From Epiperipatus broadwayi (taxonomy: Eukaryota > Onychophora > Udeonychophora > Euonychophora > Peripatidae), in the NCBI GenBank assembly GCA_028023455.1, contig JAQFVV010006208.1, positions 4,446,963 through 4,510,962 on the forward strand: a DNA stretch of 64,000 bases, read 5' to 3'. The notes under the pieces are model-generated. The model ran no database searches and had not been told where the DNA came from. It saw nothing but the letters and a program-made list of their open reading frames with translations. The position numbers and the translations under genes are program-made. Of the stretch, positions 35,551 through 47,211 are shown piece after piece (position 1 is the stretch's first letter; every line of letters starts with the position of its first letter).

Positions 35551-35685
35551 GAAGCATTCTTTTTTTCCATATGTCATAGCCCTCGGCCGGGAGGCGAACT
35601 CGCAACAACCATCTGCAACCAACTGCTTGCTTGCAAGGCGGCTGCGCTGACCTCTCGGCTAACAACACTTGACTGAAGCATTCTT
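35551..35685 (-). mobile_element. tRNA-derived SINE with 11-bp duplication
   Basis: GAAGCATTCTT flanks at 35551-35561 and 35675-35685. Same family as 31331-31474. Confidence 0.9.
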
Positions 35686-35916
35686 ATCCACTTTCTTTAC
35701 TGTTTAATTAATATTACGATGTAGAATAAATCATCTAAGCTCTAATAGTATATAAATTTCATCAATAACAAATCTCGACTGTCAGCTATTTTCTACTAAG
35801 AAAATTTTTCTTTTATTACATAACTATATTTCATTTTGTTTTTTAAACAAATTATATAATATTAAAAACTTTGGAAATAGCAAAGAACTTACACTAATTA
35901 ATACTTATGCTGGATG

Positions 35917-36176
35917 TTCAGTTATATGTAAAACAGGCAAAACTCTCCATACAGTAGCGCCACTCAGTGCAAGTCAGAGTAATCAATGGATGCCAGAAGG
36001 CTTGTGCATAAAATCCCTATCTAGTGCCTACTCATCATATGCACAAGCCTTCTGGTATCCATTGATTACTCTGGCTTGCACTGAGTGGCGCTACTGTATG
36101 GAGAGTTTGCCTATTTTAATAACAGTTACGAGCAAGCATAAGAAATGGTGATCATGTGATATTCAGTTATATGTAA
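35917..36176. mobile_element. Family B fold-back with perfect 15-bp duplication
   Basis: TTCAGTTATATGTAA flanks at 35917-35931 and 36162-36176. The centre, with the hammerhead block, is deleted, leaving a tight hairpin about 1 kb upstream of exon 7. Confidence 0.93.
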
Positions 36177-36394
36177 GTGATAAAAACTGCATTAAATCTA
36201 TTTATAGCAAATAATTGTTCATGAAATTGACATGTGATAGCATTACAGACAGATATTTAAGAATTTTATATATAAGATTGTATATATATTTGATTTCTGT
36301 AACATAGTCGCTAGTTATCTTGTATACCTGAATAATCAATAGGTTTCTAGAACCACTAACAATATATCATTTTAAAAAGTGCTATCTGATAAAA

Positions 36395-36560
36395 GCACTC
36401 ATTAGTTCTTGTATCCAAAATAATTCCTACACCATTATGCCTACCTCCAGAATCCATCTTGTCTCATAAAATTCTACAATATCTATATTCTTAATCTGAC
36501 AGTAAATTTACTATTGTCTCTGCCTTGTTTATAATTCGTTTATTCCACATTATTTTACAA
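36395..36560 (-). pseudogene. Possible LINE endonuclease remnant
   Basis: Frames on the minus strand include NKAETIVNLLSD and GGRHNGVGIILD; the latter matches the conserved NGVGI(I/V) block of RTE-type apurinic endonucleases. ETRW appears just upstream in another frame. Heavily broken. Confidence 0.4.
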
Positions 36561-37170
36561 TACTATTTAATTCCAAAGACTTATACATAAATGACTGTTA
36601 TTGGATTAATAACTAAGTCCTCTGTATATATCTCTGCTAGAATAATTTTTCTATTTGATTTTTTAGGCAACTCAACTATACTTATAATGCCAATTTTCTT
36701 AACAGAATATTTTATTTTTTTATTCTTTATTTTTAATCTGTTTATCACAGATTTAGTGTTCTTAAATAGTCTATGAAATTTTGTATTTTTCTGATTAGTT
36801 TTTTTGTCATATGAAAAGAGCAAATTGATACTTAACAGTTAAAAAACAGGATTGTATATTTCACATACTCCCATACTTAAAGGCACTTTATAATAAATTC
36901 CTCTTTACACACATTGTCAAATTTTCATTGTTCTTTACCTTAAGCATCGATTGTTTGCATCATTTATTTTTTCATCACATCAAATGTGCAATAATTTTTT
37001 GGAACTCAATTCTTGCAAGCGTCACTGAATTCTATGCATTCATTAAAATTTTGATCATAGCATTTTGTTAAAGCTTCAAATATGTTTGTGGAATATTTTA
37101 TATAAGTTAAATTCTTTAAAAAGTTATGAATTTATTATGTATTTAACAGCTTTTATTAAATATTTTTTAG

Positions 37171-37553
37171 ATTACTTGGTTTAAAAACGGACAACGTATT
37201 GGTGTTACTCATCAACGGTGTAAAATAGAACACAAAGATCAGGTAGCTAATCTCTATATCCGTTTAGTGCTTCCTGATGATGCTGGATATTATACAGTGC
37301 TTGCTGAAAATATTGTCGGTCATGATGTTTGCTCAGTTCAACTTAAAGTAGAAACCATTGGGACGACTGTAAGTGATACAACATTTATTCGAACATATGC
37401 TCAAAGTCCACTACCTTATGCTCCAAGTCCTGTCTTTGGAAAACCATCTCCAAGACCTACAACTCCAGTCTATAGACCAATGTCTCCAGCTCCACCAAGA
37501 CCAATCTCACCCAGACCTCCCGTAAAAACCCAATTGTCTGGAAAGTATGCAAG
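37171..37553 (+). CDS. Exon 7: rest of Ig domain 3 and Pro-rich linker
   Basis: The acceptor is tattttttag at 37161-37170, and the donor is CAAG/gtaaat. It opens in phase 0 and leaves AG (phase 2). It starts ITWFKNGQRI (core Trp341), then KIEHKDQVANLYI, then DDAGYYTVLAEN. In this last motif the usual Cys is Val, while a Cys appears later in HDVCSVQL. The same swap occurs in one palladin Ig domain (from memory of the family). After the domain comes a linker of about 60 residues with repeated Ser-Pro and Arg-Pro units (PSPRPTTPVYRPMSP, PPRPISPRPP). Pro-rich stretches in palladin-type proteins bind SH3, VASP or profilin partners; binding here is inference. A 9.7-kb intron follows. Confidence 0.94.
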
Positions 37554-39295
37554 GTAAATTTTATTTTGATTTTATTTGCAATGATAGTTTAGGTTTTATA
37601 ACATATATATCAGGGATTTTTTTTTGTCATGTAAAATGGTGGAATGGTGTTCTGCACCTTTTTTTAGTGCATTTTTAATGTTTCAAACTTAATTAGATGA
37701 AACGATATTGTACATACACAATGAATATTTATATAATTTGAACAAATAAAAAATATTGTGTTTTATGAATCAGATGAAATATAGATGGATTCAAAGTTGG
37801 TGCTCTCATGTAGTGAGAAGTGGACTTGTCCATGTCACCATTGCTCACTTGTGATCAACGACTGATTACAATGACTCATATGCAGCCAGTAACGTCTGAT
37901 GTTTGTATGCACCTGCATAGTGATTGACAATGTGTGAAATATTTCATTTCTTTATTTTTACATAAATTCAATGTCATTATTTTTATTTCTTTGTATAAAA
38001 CTTTATTCCTAGTTTAAAAATATAAAACATTTCCAGATACTTCTTGACTGTCAGTCCCACTAATAAAACTTCCAAAACAATGACAGAAAATATGGAAATA
38101 TTGGTGCAAGTTGATGTTCCTGAATCATCTCAAGCAGATCTTGAGTTGCAATGCTGAACTCAAAATGATTGGCCGGATTGCTGGTCATGTGATCAAAAAA
38201 ATGATTTTTGACTTTGGATTTGACGTCTAAAATAAAAAAATTATGATAAATTCTGTTTAATTTTTTTTATTTGCTTCATAGCTTTGGAAAAGCTGTTTTA
38301 AATTTCATTTAAATATTTGAATATAATTTTCTTTAGTAAAAAGCTTGACAAGAAGTGACTTCCGGCATCTTTTTTTAATTAAAAAAACCCTATGTATATA
38401 TAATATTGTGATGACTTCTGGATGTCAGACTGCTTTTAATTACTATATTACATGTTTTTAAAATAAATTAACATTCCATTGTACAACTCCTGGTTCCTTT
38501 GTGGATTACAGAATCAATACAACCTTTGTATGAGTTGAAGACATCTTGTATACTCTATTTTTTTAATCAGGATTAGAATGCAAAATATTTATCTTTACTT
38601 TTATTGTTACTTAATTGTAGCACAAATTTACAACTTTAATGTTAAATTATTCAAAATTATTGAACTTCCACTTTGTGTAAAGTTAACTGATGACTTCATC
38701 ATGTCATTAATGTTTTGAGATCCAGGATTATTATGTAAATCTAATACCTTGGAGATGTGGCAGATTAGGTTGAGTGGGGAATGCTTGCTTGAACAATTTC
38801 TTTCTTCAACTTTTCATTTTTTAGCAATCTCTTATAAAGAGAGAAGGGCAATGTTTAGGGTGTATAGGGGGCATTAACTGTCAATTTCGTTATACATAGA
38901 TTACATTTATTTCAGAGAAGTTCCTGTGTTTGTTTTTCTATTTCATCATAGAGATTAGATTAGTATATATATATATGGGAGCTCTTTAATAATTTTTTTG
39001 TTAACAAAATATAAGATCCATCATCATTATCAATTAGTGATGCCAATTTTTTCTTGGACTTTTGTTTTCTTATATTTGATGAGAATAGTTTTTTCAAGCT
39101 ATTCTTACCTAATAAATGCATTATTATATAAATGTTCATGTTGTGCAGGTTGTTTTTGCACTGTGTTTCTCTCTCATTATTCTTTACTTAACAGATAATA
39201 TTTTTCACCACTATCACTTTATTTTATTTTTCTGCATATTTAATAATCTATTATTAGTCATACTTACTTCTATCATTTTTTTGAATTAATATGTC
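37554..39295. other. Intron without recognised element
   Basis: No exon, RNA gene or family member seen; includes CTCATGTAGTGAGAAGTGG-type unique sequence. Confidence 0.45.
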
Positions 39296-39299
39296 ATAA

Positions 39300-39965
39300 T
39301 AAAAATGAAAGAGCATGCAAGCTCTAACAAGATTTATTGATAAATGCCAGCAAGCGAAAGCATTTAAAAAATCTCTATCTAGAAATAATCCCTATTCTTA
39401 GACCGGTTTCATGCTTTTGGCATTCATCAGGAGGTGCTAGGACATTCCAGACACTAGATCCAAAAATACCAACTCAAATCCAGCACTTATCTAATACTTA
39501 ACTTCTAAGTAGATAATCTGAAGTTTTCAGACACCTATATGCTTTCAAAGCCAGCTATCCTACCTGGGCTGAGAATTCTTCAGCCATATCATATATTAAT
39601 AGTCTTAGCAATATAACTTCGCTAGACTTAGCTAAAAATAAGTCGTACAACATGTGACTTAATTTAGTAAGCTTTTAATGCAATAGCTCTAACAAGCTTT
39701 ATTGATAAATGCCGGCAAGAGAAAGCATTTAAAAAATCTCTATCTAGAAATAAACCAGTCTGAGGGTAGGGATTTTTTCTAGATAGAGATTTTTAAAATG
39801 CTTTTTCTTGCCGGCATTTTTCTAGATAGAGATTTTTAAAATGCTTTTTCTTGCCGGCATTTATCAATAAAGCTTGTTAGAGCTATTGCATGCTCTAGTT
39901 TTTATAATTACAAGCTTATTAAATTAAGTCACATGTTGTATGACTTACTTTTAGCTACCAAAATG
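39300..39965. mobile_element. Family D fold-back with a partial duplication
   Basis: Arms share GCAAGCTCTAACAAG, AGCATTTAAAAAATCTC and GACTTAATTTA. A 60-base piece with TTCTAGATAGAGATTTTT is repeated near 39775 and 39830. Minus strand at 39395-39437 has CTGATGA, ATGC-CAAAA-GCAT, GAAACCGGTC: a fully paired stem II but no stem I. Confidence 0.8.
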
Positions 39966-40369
39966 TCATAATTTTTATTTTTTACTTTCACATAATTATC
40001 AGAAATAAAATAAAAGATAGAACAAGCTTCAAATAGCCCATTGTGGAACAATGCTTTTTTCCATAATTCTTTAGGGAGGATCAATAAAGTTAAAATAACT
40101 GAATTAAGTAGCCAACCGCCGAATGGTCAGGGTTTTCATTTTGTTTTATTGCATGGCTAAATATAAGCTGGAAATTCTACTGGCCATGACCTGTTTTCCC
40201 ACCGTAATAACTTTCCCCTTTGCCTTTTTTTTTTCAAATAATGATTTTTATCTATTGATGTAACTGATATTATTTATTTAAATATCATTGTATCAATAAT
40301 TTCAATTTCTGTGGTCAAGGTGCAATCTTTAGTGTCTATATAAATATATTGAACCTTAAATAAAAGTGG

Positions 40370-40470
40370 GATTCCACTTTTGTTATTAAAAGGTTGCCTT
40401 GACAACAGATTGAGATTGTTGGTTGTTATTGATATTGGGATTATCTAAGTGTTGACTGATTTTAATGATA
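40370..40470 (+). repeat. Family H half copy
   Basis: AAAGGTTGCCTTGACAACAG and ATTGGGATTATCTAAGTGTT; full fold-back versions at 56855 and 60530. Confidence 0.75.
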
Positions 40471-40902
40471 TTATTTGTATTAAAGCATTAAACATCGCAT
40501 GATCACCATTTCTTATGCTTGCTCATAACTGTTATTAAACAGGCAAAACTCTCCATACAGTAGTGCCACTCAGTGCAAGCCAGAGTAATCAATGGATGCC
40601 AGAAGGCTTGTGGATAAAATCCTTATCTAGTGCTTACTCATCCAATATCCCCAGACTAGTTTCTGACTTGTGGCCTTCGTCAGTGAGGAGCCTTGGATCC
40701 TAATATCTAGATGCAGTGCTCTCAGATCCAAGACTTCTCACTGACAAAGGCTACAAGCCAGAAACTAGTCTGGGGAATTTGAATGAGTAGGCACTAGATA
40801 AGTACTTTATGCACAAGCCTTCTGGCATCCATTGATTACTCTGGCCTGCACTGAGTGGCACTACTGTATGGAGAGATTTGCCTGTTTTAATATTATTTAT
40901 AT
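40468..40902. mobile_element. Family B fold-back with 13-bp duplication
   Basis: ATATTATTTGTAT (40468-40480) and ATATTATTTATAT (40890-40902). Nearly full inverted pair, antisense arm first. Confidence 0.88.
40648..40689 (-). ncRNA. Hammerhead-like ribozyme motif, family B
   Basis: Minus strand: TCCTCA, CTGACGA, AGGC-CACAA-GTCA, GAAAC, TA, GTC, TGGGGA. Position 7 is C, which the hammerhead consensus permits. Confidence 0.65.
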
Positions 40903-40959
40903 ATATTTATTTTTGTCATTTTATATATATACTTTTAACAACCATTAGGAATCAGCCTA

Positions 40960-41540
40960 CTATATGTGAGTTGTATAGATTTAAACACTTAATGAATGAA
41001 TATTCTCCTTTGCAAACACAAGATAAAGTTTCTTGAAAAGATAGAATGAATGCCCTCTATCTTTTTAACTGAATGTATATGTTTATGCAAATCTTAAGCA
41101 TTTGGAAATGGGAGTATGAAAATTGATTAATTAATATCTTCACACTCTCATTTCCAAATGCTTAAGATTTGCCTATACATATACGTTTAGGTTGCATCCA
41201 TTCTATCTTTTCAAGACTTTATCTTCTGTTTGGAAAGGAGAGTACTGTATTCGTCAAGTCTTGAAATCTATACTGCGCATGTGTAGTGTAGTAATCCCTA
41301 AAAGTTGTTACAGATTGAAAAAATAGCGTTCTAAAGAAACTTTTTATATATGTTTAATATTACATCTAATAATAACATTCCGTAAATTGTAAAAAGTTAG
41401 CAGACATCAATAATAAAAACATAGTAAATTGAATCGAAAGTGATTATAATGTCTTCATGATCTCATTTCCAAATGCTTAAGATTTGCCTTTACATTATAT
41501 ATTTAAGTTAAAAAGACGGAGAATATTCATTGTTTAAATC
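40960..41540. repeat. Fold-back with an extra half copy
   Basis: CATTTCCAAATGCTTAAGAT occurs inverted at 41100 and 41150 and again at 41465; ends share GATAGAATGGATGC-like sequence. Confidence 0.8.
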
Positions 41541-42139
41541 TATACAGCGCATTTGTAGTGGAGTGATCCCCAGTGATTGTTACGGATTAAAAAACAGTGC
41601 TATATAAATAAATAACTTATGTATATTTTCTAAATATAAAAAATAAAAAAATCAAGAAAAGATATTTAATCAAAGAGGTGTTAAAATTAAAAATATAGAA
41701 AACACAAATTTTAAATATAAGAAAAAATTATATTTACGATTTTTAGTGGCCACTACCACTTTTTTTAGGCATTTTCAAATAGTATATTTTAATGAATTAA
41801 TATTTAATCGTCATCATCCGTCTGATTCATTGTTTTGAGAATGGACGACTGTGTTGATAAATCGCTTCCGGGTCATTCTGCTTTTTTTTCAATACTTATT
41901 ATATAATTTAATATTAAATGAAATTTAAAGCAAAAACAAAAAATAATAGTAGTGTTTGTTTTTCTCTTCTTCAAAAATGGAATCTACGTCTTTTTTTTGT
42001 AAAAGCGGGAAGCTTCCTGAATTAATTTCCAAATAATGGAAAGAAAAAAATCTGTTTGATCAATTAAATTCGATTGTTCTGCCGGATCCGTCACCTCTAA
42101 ATGTCACATGACTTCCTGAGCCAAATGACTATATAATTG

Positions 42140-42785
42140 TTATAACTGAAACACAGGCTTGTTTTATACCTGTGGCTATATATATATGTAATATAGGGTA
42201 TATGAGCACAGACTTTCACACCACCCACCTCTCTCCACTCTATCTAATAACATTGATATACCTAAACACATATATGTGAAAGTCTGTGCTCATATACCCT
42301 ATATTACATATATATAGCCACAGGTATATAACAAGCCTGTGTTTCAGTTATTACATTATAGAGATGTCTGCCCATCCTTGCATATGTATTAAATAGATTA
42401 TGTCCTGTACATGTGGGGTTCAGATTGACCTTAGGTCAACATGAGTGTGACAATAATCTCGGCCTCAGGGTGGCCTTTGAGCATTCCATCATCAGATTTT
42501 CAATTGGATGGACGGTTGAAGAGTTGGAGTGTGGAGTGGATTGAAGCCTGTCCATTAAACTATGAGGATAGTCTATCTTAATATATATCTGAGCACTTAT
42601 ACTATATATGTGTGTAAAGATGATAGTCTGGACCAACTGATGATTGCTGGTTTAGCATGAAATACGCATATTGGTGATTATTTATCTTTTCAGCATATAT
42701 GTGTTTAGGTGTATCAGTGTTATTAGATAGAGTGGAGAGAGGTGGGTGGTGTGAAAGTCTGTGCTCATATACCCTATATTATATA
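42140..42785. mobile_element. Family G: small hairpin followed by a full sense copy
   Basis: 42143-42350 is a near-perfect hairpin of the G end (GAAAGTCTGTGCTCATATA and ACAGGCTTGT). 42400-42785 is a sense copy with the motif at 42633. Confidence 0.85.
42633..42674 (+). ncRNA. Hammerhead-like ribozyme motif, family G
   Basis: CCAA, CTGATGA, TTGCTGG-TTTAGCAT hairpin, GAAA, TACGCA, TA, then TTGG. Core intact; stem I 4-5 bp. Helix III is less well paired than at 44017. Confidence 0.6.
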
Positions 42786-42814
42786 TAATTGTTATTTAAA
42801 ATGAAATAAATATT

Positions 42815-42895
42815 ATTGAGAGGTCTTGCATTGGTGGTCGAGAGGTCAGCGTGACTGCCTTGCACTTGCAGTGGCCGATGCTATGACACTTAAAA
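42815..42895 (+). mobile_element. tRNA-derived SINE, 5' part
   Basis: GGTGGTCGAGAGGTCAGC (A-box like) followed by GCAGTGGCCGATGCTATGAC; the B box is lost. Confidence 0.6.
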
Positions 42896-42899
42896 TATA

Positions 42900-43090
42900 T
42901 ATATTCATCATCATCATCATCATCATCATCAACCATTATCAATCCACTGCAGGATGGTCTCTCCAAGTTTAATCCATTTTCTCCGATCTTTAGCTTCTCT
43001 TTTCCACAACACCCCTGCACATTGTCTTATTTCATCCATCCATCTCACATGTGGTCTCTTTCTGGGTCTTTTACAATCATATTATTGAGA
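42900..43090 (-). pseudogene. RTE-like LINE 3' end with (TGA)n tail
   Basis: Minus translation reads KRPRKRPHVRWMDEIRQCAG, then VLWKREAKDRRKWIKLGE, then LQWIDNG and a stop, then a TGATGATGA microsatellite. Arg-Trp-x-Asp, Ala-x-Asp-Arg-x-x-Trp and the microsatellite tail are typical of RTE-type LINE ends. Open to the stop; 5' truncated. Confidence 0.75.
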
Positions 43091-43289
43091 GTTAAATAAC
43101 ATTACAGCTTGTCTTTTGGATAATTTTTAAATTATTTTCTTTTAATTGATAGAAACTCAGATATCTGCACTTACGAAAAACAAAGATTCCTGATTGAAAA
43201 TAATATAATTAAATTTGAACAGTTAAACATTTAAAATCACAATTAATATTTGTTTATCAATAATGAGAAATGATTTGTATTATTTGGTG

Positions 43290-43395
43290 CAGTATTAGGA
43301 CAACAGACTAGTTCAAATTCATGGATCGCACCTCATCTCGGTCGTTCCCGGTATTCAAACTTTTTATGCAACTCCCTGAGCAATAAACCATTAAT
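43290..43395 (+). repeat. tRNA-like SINE, divergent
   Basis: TTTGGTGCAGTATTAGGACA through CTCCCTGAGCAATAAACCA; related to 4530-4775. Confidence 0.5.
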
Positions 43396-43604
43396 TTAGT
43401 AATATAAAATTATTGAATTAACTTTATCCTTTTTTAAAAAAAAGAATGACCCAACTTTTAATATTAGTTTTTTAACCGTAACTGACCGTTCAAACTTATA
43501 TTAATAGATATAGTTTTGATCCAGAATCATTAAGAAGAAAGTCTTTTTGTGTAAGATTTTAGAAGGGAATAAATAGAAATTTCTCCATACCTAACTTAAT
43601 TAAA

Positions 43605-44165
43605 AGGGACTTGAACTCAGACTTTCAAATTCCATAAAAGCTATCCACTCCATCTTATACAACAAACAATCATCAGTTGGTCCAGATCACCATCTCCCAC
43701 ACATACATACAATCAGTGTTCAATTTATATTAAGATAGCAAGTCCTCATACTTTAATGGACAGGCCTCAATCCTCTCCAACTCTTCAGCCATCCATATCA
43801 TTGAAAATTTGATGATGGAGTGCTCAAAGCCCTTGATAATGCCAATATTATTGTTATACCCATGTTGACATTAAGTCGCTGACCCCTCACGTATAGGATG
43901 GTTGAAGAGTTGGAGGGAGGAAAAGATTGAAGCTTATCCATTAAAGTTTGAAGATTTTCTATCTTAATATAAACTGAGCACTGATTGTATATATGTGTGG
44001 GAGATGGTGATTTGGACCAACTGATGAGTGCTGGTTCAGCATGAAATATGTATATTGGAGATCAATCATCTGTTTCATATGTATGTGGGCATGTGTATTG
44101 GTTGTATAAGATGGATTGAATAGCTATAGGGAATTTGAAAGTCTGAGTTCAAGTCCCTTCTAATT
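43605..44165. mobile_element. Family G inverted pair
   Basis: Antisense copy 43605-43890, sense copy about 43900-44165; each has the TTTAATGGACAGGC / GCCTGTCCATTAAA block. Confidence 0.85.
44017..44058 (+). ncRNA. Best-preserved hammerhead-like motif, family G
   Basis: CCAA (44017-44020), CTGATGA, stem II GTGCTG-GTT-CAGCAT (6 pairs, first G-U), GAAA, helix III A-U, U-A, A-U around TG, cleavage triplet ATA, then TTGG closing a 4-bp stem I. Every conserved hammerhead position is met. Confidence 0.72.
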
Positions 44166-44759
44166 ACATTAAGTTTAGGATAGACAATATACATATATTT
44201 AAATATACATAACTTACTAACTTCTCATTTTATAGACAATAGAGCATCATCAAAATTGCCTCAATTAGATATTTCCAATGATATGTAGGTAAATAGGAAG
44301 ATCACATTTTACCATGATTACTTGTCTAAAGAGAATAAGACTTTCAAATGGCAGTATTAAGTAATATCAAATGAATAATTAATTATATTTGTATGATTAT
44401 AAATAAAGAGAAAAATATATTTTAAGTTTCAAAATTAAATGTCCTATATCTTTCAATCATAACAGTGTATGCTAAAATAAGGATGCTTTTAGATTGTAAA
44501 TAAAAGTACAAAAATTGAAAATAAAATATTTAAATTAATCAAATATTTACTTAATTATTTTATTTTCAATTTTTTAATCAGTGTAGGGTTATGTAGGAAA
44601 TAGAATATTATGACCAAGTAATTATTATCATTGTTAGTTTGCCATTGCTTTCCATTCTCTTACGATGCGATCTAACATCTCGTATATATAATTATATTTT
44701 ATTATATAAAACAATTATTTAATTTGATAATTCTTTACTTCTGTTTTTATTTAAATGTA

Positions 44760-44960
44760 ATTCTATATATAAGCAGCATTTTGCATGTTTAACAAGAAAA
44801 GATTGTAAATTTATAAAGTGTTAACTTACTGAGCATGCTTTTGATGTGTTATTCCAGAACTATTAATCTAACGGTAAATGTCAAAAGCATGTTCAGTAAG
44901 TTAAACGTTTTATAAATGTATAACCTTTTCTTGTTAAATGTGCAAAACCCTGTTTAAATA
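44760..44960. repeat. Fold-back, about 200 bp
   Basis: GAGCATGCTTTTGA, AACAAGAAAAG and TTTATAAA pieces recur inverted around 44860. Confidence 0.88.
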
Positions 44961-44999
44961 TGGAAAAACAATTATTTATATTATTACATTGTAATTAGG

Positions 45000-45720
45000 C
45001 CGGTCATATGTTTGAACCCTCCAACCCCAAAATAGTGTGTGCTGCGGCTAACGATTGAAAAAGGAAGATAAAAGAAGCATATTTTATCATCAACAACAAC
45101 AACACGATCAATAAACATGATACATGTTTCGCTATCTCCCCAGAAAATGGATAAGTTATTTTACATATGCATTTACATATATTACCATTTATCAATATCA
45201 CAACTACAATTTAAAATCTGTTTTGGCTATGAATATGAGGGACAAAACTTAGAAAGCACTAGACCTACAGTAATTTACTTTGATTGTTTTCTTACCATTA
45301 ACATCTTCTTCATCCAGTGTGTTAAAGTGCTTGTATATACTACAAAGATGTAATATTACATTTTTCTATTGTTTATAGTATATAAAATTAAAAGCGTGTG
45401 AAACGCTTGAAAGAGAAGCTATAGAGATTCAAAAATTTTTAAATGCTAAGCGCTTTCAGGGCCATTTGCCTCATATTCATAGCAATAATGTGAGATGCAG
45501 AATAGGGAAATAAAAGCAATATGCAAAGAGTATGCAAATGATCTAGATAGTCCAACGTTTGGAAATGTCAAAGCAGGCATCACATCTATTGATAGAGTTA
45601 TTATTGCCATTAATGAAGTATGCTTCTCTGATTTTCCGTTTGATGTTGTTTTTCTCTATGCAAACTATTTTGGGGTTGGAGGGTTCAAACATATGGCCTG
45701 TCTTCTTGAAATGTTCTAAG
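45000..45720. mobile_element. Fold-back L with coding-like arms
   Basis: Arms about 45000-45140 and 45545-45710 share TTTGGGGTTGGAGGGTTCAA. Reading outward, both arms give IDRV followed later by HYFGVGGFKHM or NYFGVGGFKHM, so similarity extends to protein level. Function unknown; likely a transposon end. Confidence 0.6.
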
Positions 45721-45979
45721 AATGTTGAAGGATTGTCGTTATTTTTCTTTGCTCTATTATAGGTGTATCAATGTTGAGCGGTCCTGTTGGTTATGCCGGC
45801 TTTGGTTTCCCCAAAATAAATGGCACGGCATCATAGGGGGTCTAAGAAGGGTCGATTTTGTCTTTAGAATTATTGTTTATAATAAAAAAATATGCTTTTA
45901 TTTATGTATGTTAACTTCTAAAAAAAAGACTGACTTGTTTCATTATATTATTCTTTGGGAATAAGAAACTCCATCTTCA

Positions 45980-46500
45980 CTTACAATTAATATCAGATAT
46001 TAATTTCTATCAGTCTTTCATAATTAATTAATTTATTGTCAAAACAGGAGGAATTATTGTACTGATGGATCTAATCATCATCATCTGTAATAATATTATG
46101 TTATCAGAAACTAATAGATTGTTAGTTTTAAGATGTAACTAACTTATATCAATTATAAAATAGTGAAGCAATTCCAGTAGATTAATAACATCATACTTTA
46201 ATCATGTCATTTATGGTAGCATGGAATCAAAACCATAAAATGTTAATTTGGACAACTTCTTACGAAAAAAGTATTTCAAAGTGGGTGCAATGCTACACTC
46301 CCTTTTGATTAAGTGAAGATCATTTAGTAAAAGTGAGTTTTTGGTATCTGTTGATGTTTTCATCTAATAGATGTTGACTTAATCATGACTTATATAATTA
46401 GCTTAATCATGTGAGTTTTGATTGTGTAAAAGTAGATTTTGTCACTGTTTAGATATACAAAAATTACAAAATATTTAATACAGGTATATTGTCTATAATA
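45980..46500. other. No feature seen
   Basis: AT-rich intron sequence. Confidence 0.45.
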
Positions 46501-46504
46501 CTAA

Positions 46505-46920
46505 ACTTTATGTAATTAGACAGGACTTGAATTCAGACTTCCAAACTCCTTACAGCTATTCATTCCATCTTATGCAACTAGTACCCGTGATCACATACAT
46601 ATAAAAAAGATATATACATATTTCATGCTGAATCAGCAATCATCATTTGGTCCACATTATTATCTCCCACATATATATATATATATGATATGATATGGTC
46701 ATGTATATCAGTTGAATAAGATGGAGTGATACTGAGAACTGATTGTATATATGTGTGGGAGATGATGATCTCAACCAAAGTGCTTGTTCAGCACAAAATA
46801 TGTATATTGGAGACCATTTATCTTTTTCACATGTATGTGGTTATGTGCACCAGTTGTATTAGGTGGAGTGGATAGTGGTAAGGAGTTTGAGTTCAAGTCC
46901 TGTCTAAAATTACAAGAGTC
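46505..46920. mobile_element. Family G inverted pair, damaged
   Basis: Antisense 46505-46690 (core ATGATGA) and sense 46690-46920 with the core deleted; joined at an AT dinucleotide run. Confidence 0.7.
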
Positions 46921-47211
46921 ATTTAAACTGCGCATGCACAATAGCTTGAAAAGGCTGATCTTTAATGTATTACAATTTATAAAACATAGCGCTATAAAAA
47001 TAAATGCTTATTTAAACTGAAAAAATAAATTTACTAATTTGATCCTGAAATAAATTACATTAATTTTATAATTTATTTATGTTTGCAGAAAAAGTATATT
47101 TAACATTCAGTGAAATTACTATTTTAATATATTATCATGAATTTATTTAGTTTAAAAAGAAGCAGTGTTATTTTAATTTAGATATAATTATTTCCATTTG
47201 TATAATTTCAG

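Noticed and set aside
7644-35674. Functional tRNA genes at 7644, 31347 and 35562
   Set aside because: Box-like promoter elements are present, but acceptor and anticodon arms do not fold properly, and A tails with target duplications mark SINEs.
45117-45762. Several short frames as genes
   Set aside because: They read through fold-back L arms and lack splice or start evidence; kept only as an element.
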